A DNA stretch of 12,777 nucleotides from MB-PLM-2 sp964385715 (GTDB lineage: Bacteria > Planctomycetota > Planctomycetia > Pirellulales > UBA7805). Positions 7,044-12,777 of the stretch are shown in pieces. How positions within the stretch are numbered: the first letter of the stretch is position 1; every line of letters starts with the position of its first letter. Both the position numbers and the translations under genes were made by a program. The notes under the pieces are model-generated. The model was not told where the DNA came from. It made no database searches and saw nothing but the letters and a program-made list of their open reading frames with translations. The DNA lies in NCBI GenBank assembly GCA_964385715.1, contig CAYLRE010000126.1, positions 1-12,777 of the forward strand, read 5' to 3'.

Positions 7044-8990
7044 ATGGCCAAACACGCCCAATCCCAATTTCTTGATGTCATCGATCGCGATGAAGCGGAA
7101 CGAAGGTTCGTCTCGGCGATTGATTTCTCGCCTGCCCGATGCGAGTCGATTCCACTTTCGCAGTCGCTAGGACGTGTGTTGGCCGAAGATGTCGCGGCCG
7201 CGGTCGACGTGCCTAGCTTCGATCGTTCCAACTTCGACGGGTTTGCGGTGCGTGCAGCGGATACGTTTGGAGCCAGCGAGACCGAACCCCGCGAATTAGA
7301 TTTGATCGATCAGCCGATTTCCACAGGGGTGGTTCCCGGTTGCGAAATAGGGCCAGGCATGGCGGTACCGATCGCGACTGGGGCAATGGTTCCTCGTGGA
7401 GCTGATGCGATCTTGATGGTCGAACACGCTGACGTACGTGGCGAAGCTGTCATTGTCACCAAGTCGGTGGCTGCCGGCTTCGGTGTTTCCTTCGCAGGTA
7501 CCGATATCGCACGTGGCCAGACCGTGCTCTATTCGTCGCAACTGCTTACCAGCCGGGAGACCGGGGTCTTAGCGGCGATCGGTGTGAATGAGGTGCTAGT
7601 GCGGCCACGCGTGCAGGTGGCGATCGTTTCCACCGGCGATGAGATCATTGCTCCCGGTCAGCCAATGCGGCCCGGGCTGATCTACGACAGCAACGCCCAA
7701 ATTCTGGCCGATGCGGTTCGAGAGCTTGGCGCCGAACCGCACGTACTCGGCATTGTTCAGGACGACGTCGAGAAGCTGCGAAGCATGGTCCGGGCAGCGC
7801 TGGAAACGGCCGACGTGGTGGTGCTCTCCGGCGGTACCAGCAAAGGGCATGGTGACATCTGCTACAAAGTCGTCGACGAACTGACGGAGCCGGGCATCGT
7901 TGCCCACGGTGTGGCCCTTAAACCTGGCAAGCCGATCTGTTTGGCTTCGCACCATGGTAAGCCGGTCGTGATCTTGCCAGGCTTTCCAACCTCGGCGATT
8001 TTTACGTTCCACGAGTTTGTGGCCCCCGTGATTCGGAAGCTAGGTGGAGCGGCCGCGGCGGAGACGTCTACGGTTTCAGCGCGACTTGCGGTGAAAACGA
8101 ATTCACAGATTGGCCGCACCGAGTACATGCTCGTGGGCCTGACGCATGGCGCCGATGGCGATCTGATCGCCTACCCGATGGGCAAAGGTTCTGGCAGCGT
8201 GACTACGTTTAGCCATGCCGATGGATTCATCACGATCGGTCGACATGAAGAGATTGTCGAGGCCGACTCGACTGTTTCCGTACAGCGTCTGGGCCGTGAC
8301 TTGCGAGTTGCCGACCTGGTGGTGATTGGCAGTCACTGCGTGGGACTCGACTATCTGCTCGGCAAGTTACAAGAGCAGGGTTTCGAGACGAAGTTCTTTG
8401 CCGTTGGTAGTACCGCCGGGTTGGCGGCCGCCAAACGAGGTGAATGTGATGTCGCCGGCATTCACCTGCTCGACGAAGAAAGTGGCCAGTACAACCGACC
8501 ATTTGTGAGCGACGACCTGGAGCTGTTGTCTGGCTACGGTCGCAAACAGGGCGTCGTATTTCGCAAGGGAGATGATCGCTTCGCCGGCAAGACCGCTACA
8601 GAGGCGGTGGCAGGCGCCGCGAGCGACGGCGACTGTGTAATGGTCAATCGTAATCAGGGTAGCGGAACGCGGATTCTGATCGATCAACTGCTTGCCGCGG
8701 CGAGCGGGCAGGGCGAAGGGAAGAACGTGCAGCCGCCTGGCTACGCGGTTCAGGCCAGCAATCATAGTGCAGTGGCGGCGGCTGTTGCACAAGAACGGGC
8801 CGACTGGGGTGTGACAATTTCTCACATCGCCGAGCAGAACGATCTTGAGTTTCTGCCGCACGTGGATGAGCAGTTTGATCTCGTCGTGCCCAAGTCGCGA
8901 GAGCAAAGACCGGCCGTCGTCGCGCTTAAGAATCTGCTGGCCGATGAAACGGCACGGCAGGAATTACGCGGACTGGGATTTCAGCTGTAG
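7044..8990 (+). CDS. MoeA fused to a C-terminal periplasmic-binding-protein-like domain
   Basis: A 648-residue protein in two parts. Residues 1 to about 415 are a complete MoeA: NFDGFAVRA (63-71), TGAMVPRGADAI (112-123), STGDEI (196-201), SGGTSKGHGD (262-271), KPGKP (293-297) and PGFPTS (312-317). Residues from about 423 to the end are a substrate-binding (PBP/LysR-effector-like) fold: SHCVGLDYLL (430-439), GSTAGLAAAKRGECDVAGIHLLD (455-477), NRNQGSGTRILID (535-547) and NHSAVAAAVAQERADWGV (573-590). No signal peptide or DNA-binding domain is present, so the binding domain is cytoplasmic. This architecture is known from archaeal and some bacterial MoeA proteins; the added domain is usually guessed to bind molybdate or tungstate, without proof that I know of. 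Unlike the upstream paralogue it keeps KPGKP. It converges with fhcC, 45 bases downstream. Confidence 0.94.
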   Translation: MAKHAQSQFLDVIDRDEAERRFVSAIDFSPARCESIPLSQSLGRVLAEDVAAAVDVPSFDRSNFDGFAVRAADTFGASETEPRELDLIDQPISTGVVPGCEIGPGMAVPIATGAMVPRGADAILMVEHADVRGEAVIVTKSVAAGFGVSFAGTDIARGQTVLYSSQLLTSRETGVLAAIGVNEVLVRPRVQVAIVSTGDEIIAPGQPMRPGLIYDSNAQILADAVRELGAEPHVLGIVQDDVEKLRSMVRAALETADVVVLSGGTSKGHGDICYKVVDELTEPGIVAHGVALKPGKPICLASHHGKPVVILPGFPTSAIFTFHEFVAPVIRKLGGAAAAETSTVSARLAVKTNSQIGRTEYMLVGLTHGADGDLIAYPMGKGSGSVTTFSHADGFITIGRHEEIVEADSTVSVQRLGRDLRVADLVVIGSHCVGLDYLLGKLQEQGFETKFFAVGSTAGLAAAKRGECDVAGIHLLDEESGQYNRPFVSDDLELLSGYGRKQGVVFRKGDDRFAGKTATEAVAGAASDGDCVMVNRNQGSGTRILIDQLLAAASGQGEGKNVQPPGYAVQASNHSAVAAAVAQERADWGVTISHIAEQNDLEFLPHVDEQFDLVVPKSREQRPAVVALKNLLADETARQELRGLGFQL

Positions 8991-9035
8991 GTGTCCGAGT
9001 TCGCACAATGAGTTTGTGATTCACGGCCGCGTCGT

Positions 9036-9851
9036 CTAGCTCGCTCGCGTGAGGATCTCACCGCGACCACCTTCGAGCAGGTCGCCGTGGTTGATCACGA
9101 CTTCGCTCGAGGGGATGTCGCCGACGGCAGCGAAGCCCAAGTCGCGTAGTTCGCGGAAAGCCATCTTCAGGAAGACCGGATCGGCGGTCGCACCCCGTTT
9201 GAAGGTTGGTAGCAGCTCGGGCGATTCACCAAACAGGCCGATGGTTCCGCGACGCATGCCGGCTCCTGGCCGGATGCCGCATTCGCCGAAGATGAAGATG
9301 CTGCCGGCGATCATGTTGAAGCCGGGCACGTCGCCGCACTTGCCCCCGACGGCGATCATGCCGCGTCGCATGGTCAGGCCGACTTCGTTGCCGGCGTCGC
9401 CTTCGATGAGAATGGTGCCTCCGGTCATGCCGCGGATCGATCCGCGGTAGGCGGAGCCGACCAAGTGGCCGCCGTTGCCTCGCACATGGACGAGGCCTTT
9501 TCGCATTTCGGCACCAACCCAGCCGCCGGCATCGCCAGCGACATCGATCCGGCCACCTCGCATTTCAGCGCCCACATGACGGCCGGCACTGCCTTGGACC
9601 TGAATCTCGCCATCGATCATGCCGGCCCCAATCCAGTGGACGCCGGACAGGTCACCTTCCAGCTCCATGCGGGAATCGGAGGGGTCGCCAGAGACCTGGA
9701 ACATTTCGGCCAGCGGCAGTTTCACGTTGCCGTGGTAAATTTCCAGCTTCTCGATATCGGCGAGTGACAGTTGGCGAACCACATCGGGCGTAATGCCTTC
9801 AATTTCAACGGGCACACTCGTCTGCTCTGTATAGGTAAGTTTTAGCGTCAT
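9036..9851 (-). CDS. fhcC: Formylmethanofuran dehydrogenase / formyltransferase-hydrolase subunit C
   Basis: A 271-residue protein matching FwdC/FmdC and bacterial FhcC. The N-terminal ~65 residues form a non-repetitive cap (LTYTEQTSVPVEIEGI). Residues 70-209 are a right-handed beta-helix of GxxVGxxMRxGxIxVxGD repeats. The last ~60 residues (FKRGATADPVFLKMAFRELRDLGF) are the C-terminal part typical of the family. In archaea, subunit C is structural in the Mo/W formylmethanofuran dehydrogenase. In methylotrophic bacteria and planctomycetes, FhcC is part of the FhcABCD complex, which moves the formyl group from tetrahydromethanopterin to a methanofuran analogue and releases formate. The start ATG at 9851 fits the family N-terminus; no clear ribosome-binding site is seen. 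It is separated from fhcA, on the same strand, by mobA on the other strand. fhcB and fhcD are not in this window. Confidence 0.93.
   Translation of the reverse strand: MTLKLTYTEQTSVPVEIEGITPDVVRQLSLADIEKLEIYHGNVKLPLAEMFQVSGDPSDSRMELEGDLSGVHWIGAGMIDGEIQVQGSAGRHVGAEMRGGRIDVAGDAGGWVGAEMRKGLVHVRGNGGHLVGSAYRGSIRGMTGGTILIEGDAGNEVGLTMRRGMIAVGGKCGDVPGFNMIAGSIFIFGECGIRPGAGMRRGTIGLFGESPELLPTFKRGATADPVFLKMAFRELRDLGFAAVGDIPSSEVVINHGDLLEGGRGEILTRAS
9225..9644 (-). repeat. Seven tandem beta-helix repeats in FhcC
   Basis: Protein residues 70-209 divide into seven units of 19 residues with the pattern xGxxVGxxMRxGxIxVxGD, starting at residues 70, 89, 108, 127, 153, 172 and 191. Unit 4 (127-152) is 26 residues, with a 7-residue insertion (SIRGMTGG region). 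The repeats are clear at the protein level and also give visible base-level similarity such as recurring CGCATNTC and GCCGGC runs. This is the glutamate-synthase-like GXGXG helix. Confidence 0.8.
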
Positions 9852-9981
9852 GGCTTCGCTGGGTTGTTAATGTCGTATTTCTTATTCCGGGAACGCCTAC
9901 CCCGGCGGCAGACAACGTCCGATTCGATATACTTGCGATGTTGTTTGATTAGTTGATTTGAATTGTGCTTTGGGGACCGAC

Positions 9982-10620
9982 ATGCGCACCGCTGGCATCA
10001 TTCTTTGCGGAGGCAAGAGCAGCCGCATGGGCCTGCCCAAGGCGACGCTGCCGTTCGGCGACGAATTGATGCTGCCGCGGGTAGTGCGTCTGCTGGGCGA
10101 AGTGGTTGATAGTCTGGTGGTCGTCGCCGCGCCGGGGCAAGACTTGCCCCCGCTGCCGGAGAGTGTTCTGGTCACCTACGACCGCCGCGAAGGACGTGGG
10201 CCGCTCGAAGGCTTGGCCGCTGGGCTGTCCGCCTTGCCAGGGGATGTCGACGCCGCTTACGTGACCGCCTGCGATGTTCCGCTGCTGGTCCCTGGCTTTG
10301 TTGGCCGGCTGTTTGAACTGCTTGAGGGCACTTCCGACAAGATCGCCGTGCCCAAGGTCGATGGATACCATCACCCGTTGTCGGCCGTTTATAGCCCCTC
10401 GGTGTTGAGCGACATTGAGCAGCTCCTGTCCGAGGATCGGTTGCGACCGTTCTTTCTCTTCGAACAAGTGCCGACTCGCGAGGTCACGGCTGACGAATGG
10501 GCTGACGTCGACCTGGACTCCCGAACGCTCGACAACTTGAACCGACCGGAAGACTACTTCCGTGCGGCCGAGGCGGCCGGCTACGACGTGCCCGAGGCGA
10601 TTCGCCGAGAGTTGACATAA
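9982..10620 (+). CDS. mobA: Molybdenum cofactor guanylyltransferase MobA
   Basis: A 212-residue nucleotidyltransferase. MobA adds GMP to Mo-molybdopterin to form the guanine dinucleotide cofactor used by DMSO-reductase-family enzymes such as formate dehydrogenases. The N-terminal nucleotide-binding motif is seen as LCGGKSSRMGLPKATLPFG (8-26). The metal-binding aspartate is D98 in ACDVPLL, HPLSAVY is at 131-137 and LDNLNRPEDY, near the C-terminus, is typical of MobA. A TTG-initiated frame extends eight codons upstream, but the ATG at 9982 is preferred because the family begins there and GGGGA lies five bases upstream. It could instead be a related NTP transferase acting on another substrate, but the neighbours favour MobA. 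It stands alone on the plus strand between fhcC and fhcA, diverging from fhcC (130-base gap) and converging on fhcA. Confidence 0.9.
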   Translation: MRTAGIILCGGKSSRMGLPKATLPFGDELMLPRVVRLLGEVVDSLVVVAAPGQDLPPLPESVLVTYDRREGRGPLEGLAAGLSALPGDVDAAYVTACDVPLLVPGFVGRLFELLEGTSDKIAVPKVDGYHHPLSAVYSPSVLSDIEQLLSEDRLRPFFLFEQVPTREVTADEWADVDLDSRTLDNLNRPEDYFRAAEAAGYDVPEAIRRELT

Positions 10621-10660
10621 CGGCAGCGCGGCCATGGCGAATTGATCGCCGGCCTTGCCG
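10621..10660. terminator. Candidate hairpin terminator between convergent mobA and fhcA
   Basis: Directly after the mobA stop codon an interrupted stem can form: CGGCA (10621-10625) with TGCCG (10656-10660), GGCC (10630-10633) with GGCC (10651-10654), and GGCGA (10636-10640) with TCGCC (10646-10650), around a five-base loop ATTGA. Because the two genes converge it could end transcription from either side. There is no U-tract, so intrinsic termination is uncertain. Confidence 0.35.
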
Positions 10661-10694
10661 CTTCGGTTGTATGGCTGAGCCTCTCGCATGACGC

Positions 10695-12356
10695 TTACTT
10701 TCGGCACTCCACGGCGACCGGATCGTGCAGGTAGTCGGCCGAGACCGGATAGTTGCGGAAACGGACCGAGTAGAACTTCTCGAACCACTCGGCAATTTCG
10801 CCCTCGCGATCCACGTCGTACGACGGAGTGGCGTGCAGCGTGCGGCCTTCCGGGGCGTATCGCAAATCCGTGTCGTCGACCACGATCTCGCCACCCTTGA
10901 TTACCGTTCGCGGCATCTCGAACATCATTTCCTTGTTCTCATTCGGCGTGTAAACGGTGATGTCGGCATCGGCGCCCACGCCCAAGTGCCCTTTGTGCGT
11001 TAGGCCCAACATCCTGGCCGGCGCGGCTCGCGTGATGATTGCGATTTCGCTGAGCGTGTACTCGCGATCGATGTCGCCGAAGTTGCAGCGTTCGCGAACC
11101 AACGGGTGGCAGGTCTTGAGGATGTCTTGCCGATACGTGCTGTCCATCAGCAGTCGGATGATCTGCGGATAGGCTCGGAACGAGGCCCCGTTTGGATGGT
11201 CGGTGCTCATCGCCACTCGCCAGGGATCCTTCATCATCAGGTACCAGTCGAGGCCGATACCCCATTGCAGGCCGTGGACCAGGCTCTTGTTGCGATACTT
11301 AATGGGGGCGATACCGCAGCCCGATTCCATTTCGGTGTCGCCGCTGTACCACTTGCTGCCGTAGAGATTGGCCAGGTAGTAGCCGAGCGGGCCATCGCCA
11401 GTCATGCTCGTCGTTTCGCCGAACATGACCTGTCCGACGTCGACGGTGATGTTGTCATGATCGTTGACGTAATCGACCAGCGGGGCGACCTTTGAGTTGA
11501 ACGTGTTCTCGTCCGCGTCGCCGCCGCCGTAGCTGTGGAACTGAATGTGGGTGATGTGGCCACGGTGACCATCCAGAGCCTTCATCGTCTCGAGCGTTGT
11601 CGACCAGTTGCCCGGCATGCCAAGATTGTTGCAGTGAATATGGACCGGATGCGGGAGTCCCAGTTCGTTACTCGCGCGGGTTACGTTCGAGATAATCTGC
11701 CGCGGCGTTACGTCGAAGTGATCGACTGGCGTATCGAGTCCCGATACATTTCCCGCCTGTTGTTGCTTCCAGACTTCGACACCACCGGGGTTTACCAGCT
11801 TGGGGGCGAACGCCTTCGAGGCCGACACGAGCCAGGCCATGAAGTCTCGCAGGCGATCAGGATCTTCCTGCTTGATCGACTCCATGATGAAGTGATTGTT
11901 GCCCAACAGCACGAAGAAACCCTTGTCCAGGCAGGGAGTGTCTTCAAATTCTTCGTGCACGTGCCGGGCGGCTAGCGGCGGAATGGCGGCATCGAACGCG
12001 GTCGTGTAGCCAAGACCGGCGTATGTGTAGCCGGTGGCAAAGGTCGACGGGGCGCTGCCCATTGTGCCGCTATGCGTGTTGGCGGTGCGGTGAACCTTCG
12101 TGTCGGCACGCTTCTGTTCGGGCCGCATTTTACGGGCCACGTTGACCTTGGGGCCGGCGATATGGCAGTGCATATCGATGCCGCCTGGCATGACGACCAT
12201 GCCGGCCGCATCCACGACCTTGGTTGGTCGCGCTTCCGGATCGGTGGGGGCGTCGACAATGCGACCGTCCTCGATCCAAATGTCGCGGACCTCTCCGTCA
12301 ACGTTATTTACCGGGTCGTAGACTTTTCCGCCGGCGAGTTTCCAAAGCGATGACAT
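10695..12356 (-). CDS. fhcA: Formylmethanofuran dehydrogenase / formyltransferase-hydrolase subunit A (amidohydrolase)
   Basis: A 553-residue amidohydrolase-superfamily protein matching FwdA/FhcA over its full length. This subunit hydrolyses (or forms) the formyl-methanofuran amide at a binuclear metal site. Visible metal-site candidates are H63 and H65 (GIDMHCHIAGPK), K186 in KAFAPKLVNPGG as the likely carboxylated lysine, H239/H241 (VHIHCNNLG), H270/H274 (HITHIQFHSYGG) and D386 (STDHPNG). D386 is close to the catalytic Asp position I recall for the archaeal enzyme. The C-terminus has the usual TPxENKEMMFEMPRTVIKGG region. The ATG at 12356 matches the family N-terminus (LAGGKVYDPVN); no ribosome-binding site is evident. 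The 233 bases upstream, to the divergent dinB, show no clear promoter. The usual partners fhcB and fhcD are not next to it. Confidence 0.95.
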   Translation of the reverse strand: MSSLWKLAGGKVYDPVNNVDGEVRDIWIEDGRIVDAPTDPEARPTKVVDAAGMVVMPGGIDMHCHIAGPKVNVARKMRPEQKRADTKVHRTANTHSGTMGSAPSTFATGYTYAGLGYTTAFDAAIPPLAARHVHEEFEDTPCLDKGFFVLLGNNHFIMESIKQEDPDRLRDFMAWLVSASKAFAPKLVNPGGVEVWKQQQAGNVSGLDTPVDHFDVTPRQIISNVTRASNELGLPHPVHIHCNNLGMPGNWSTTLETMKALDGHRGHITHIQFHSYGGGDADENTFNSKVAPLVDYVNDHDNITVDVGQVMFGETTSMTGDGPLGYYLANLYGSKWYSGDTEMESGCGIAPIKYRNKSLVHGLQWGIGLDWYLMMKDPWRVAMSTDHPNGASFRAYPQIIRLLMDSTYRQDILKTCHPLVRERCNFGDIDREYTLSEIAIITRAAPARMLGLTHKGHLGVGADADITVYTPNENKEMMFEMPRTVIKGGEIVVDDTDLRYAPEGRTLHATPSYDVDREGEIAEWFEKFYSVRFRNYPVSADYLHDPVAVECRK

Positions 12357-12589
12357 AGTCGTTATTTACTCGTTCGAGTCGATGGTTGGTTGTGGATTGA
12401 TTTTCGGTTTTGGTTGAGAGGTGGGGGCGTTCGCAATATTGGGATCACGTCTTGCTCAGGCTGGACTCGTTTCCGCCCTTGCACTGCCTTGGCGCTGATA
12501 CGGTCTTGGCGTGAGAATAGCCCCTTTGGCGAATGGCGGCCGCTGGCCGGTAGGCTCTTATCCTCTCATTGGCTTCGAGATCTCTTGTT

Positions 12590-12763
12590 ATGGACGAATT
12601 GCAAATTGCTTTTGGGCAGATCAAAGCGGCCCGTGAATATGTGTTGCCGATGATCGACGACCTGGAACCGGATGACTGGTACCGTCAGCCCGTCGACGGT
12701 GTCTCGCACATCGCGTGGCAGGTTGGCCACTTGGCGATGTGCGAGACACCGTCGACGGGCTGA
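12590..12763 (+). CDS. DinB-family protein, 5' part only, with an artefactual C-terminus
   Basis: The first 50 codons, from the ATG at 12590, read as the N-terminus of a DinB/DUF1572-like four-helix protein: MDELQIAFGQIKAAREYVLP, then DDLEPDDWYRQPVDGVSHIAWQVGHLAM. The SHIAWQVGHLA motif, including its two histidines, is the typical first metal-binding helix of the superfamily, whose members include thiol-dependent transferases and proteins of unknown role. After GHLAM the frame runs into the inverted copy of its own upstream sequence and stops after CETPSTG. The last seven residues are therefore not real DinB sequence, and the stop at 12763 should not be trusted. The true gene should be about 150-180 residues. 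It diverges from fhcA. Confidence 0.7.
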   Translation: MDELQIAFGQIKAAREYVLPMIDDLEPDDWYRQPVDGVSHIAWQVGHLAMCETPSTG

Positions 12764-12777
12764 CGGTACCAGTCATC
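12671..12777. repeat. Perfect 44-bp inverted repeat at the window end (fold-back)
   Basis: Bases 12671-12714 and 12734-12777 are exact reverse complements over 44 bp, separated by 19 bases (12715-12733). The right arm stops exactly at the last base of the window. The repeat lies inside the DinB coding sequence: the left arm encodes DDWYRQPVDGVSHIA, and the right arm is its antisense copy. At the junction the hexamer GCGATG (12734-12739), expected in DinB as part of HLAM, also occurs at the same place in the antisense copy. That is microhomology suited to a strand switch. The pattern fits a chimeric read or assembly end better than a biological element. Confidence 0.9.

Noticed and set aside
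9004..9018. CACAA/TTGTG stem between moeA-PBP and fhcC
   Set aside because: Five base pairs with a five-base loop and no U-tract is too weak to call a terminator between these convergent genes.
9949..10788. 279-codon open frame antisense to mobA
   Set aside because: It overlaps the clear MobA coding sequence, has low-complexity Arg/Gln-rich composition and no recognisable motif; it is a by-product of GC-rich coding on the other strand.
12671..12777. Inverted repeat as terminal repeats of a mobile element or a hairpin telomere
   Set aside because: Only 19 bases separate the arms, there is no transposase or target duplication, and the repeat is a copy of conserved dinB coding sequence ending exactly at the window edge, which points to an artefact.

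Overview
The window looks like chromosomal DNA of a planctomycete, probably of the Pirellulales/Pirellulaceae type. The main evidence is a pair of bacterial formyltransferase/hydrolase (Fhc/Fwd-like) subunits for methanopterin-linked C1 transfer, next to two MoeA paralogues, a membrane-anchored GspE-like protein with degenerate ATPase motifs, a Trm112-like protein, and mostly weak or absent Shine-Dalgarno sequences. The assignment rests on gene content and remembered family distributions, not on a marker gene. The first gene is cut by the window start, and the last 44 bases fold back on the sequence before them, so this is probably the end of a metagenomic or draft contig.

Layout. From 1 to 546 (+) runs the 3' end of a gene for a beta-sandwich-like protein. 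From 612 to 5431 every gene is on the minus strand. In transcription order they are hisF (histidine/purine link), a 580-residue membrane protein with a GspE-like domain, a CvpA-family membrane protein, a small membrane protein of unknown function (overlapping cvpA by ATGA), a Trm112/UPF0434-family protein and a HIT-family hydrolase. A 329-base divergent region (5432-5760) separates this block from two plus-strand moeA genes (5761-8990). The second moeA carries a C-terminal periplasmic-binding-protein-like domain. Next come fhcC (minus, 9036-9851), mobA (plus, 9982-10620) and fhcA (minus, 10695-12356). A truncated DinB-family gene (plus, from 12590) runs into the fold-back end.

How the genes fit together. 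moeA, moeA-PBP and mobA are late steps of molybdenum/tungsten cofactor synthesis: metal insertion into molybdopterin, then addition of GMP. fhcA and fhcC encode subunits of the complex that releases formate from formyl-methanofuran-type carriers in bacteria, and that is a Mo/W enzyme in archaea. Interleaving these two gene sets suggests either that a formate dehydrogenase needing Mo-bis-MGD works downstream, or that this Fhc complex itself uses a metal cofactor. fhcB and fhcD are not in the window, so the choice cannot be made here.

The most notable observations are the degenerate nucleotide-binding motifs of the GspE-like protein, the Mo-cofactor/Fhc cluster with two unlike MoeA paralogues, and the perfect 44-bp inverted repeat that ends the window inside dinB, which is most likely an assembly or library artefact.
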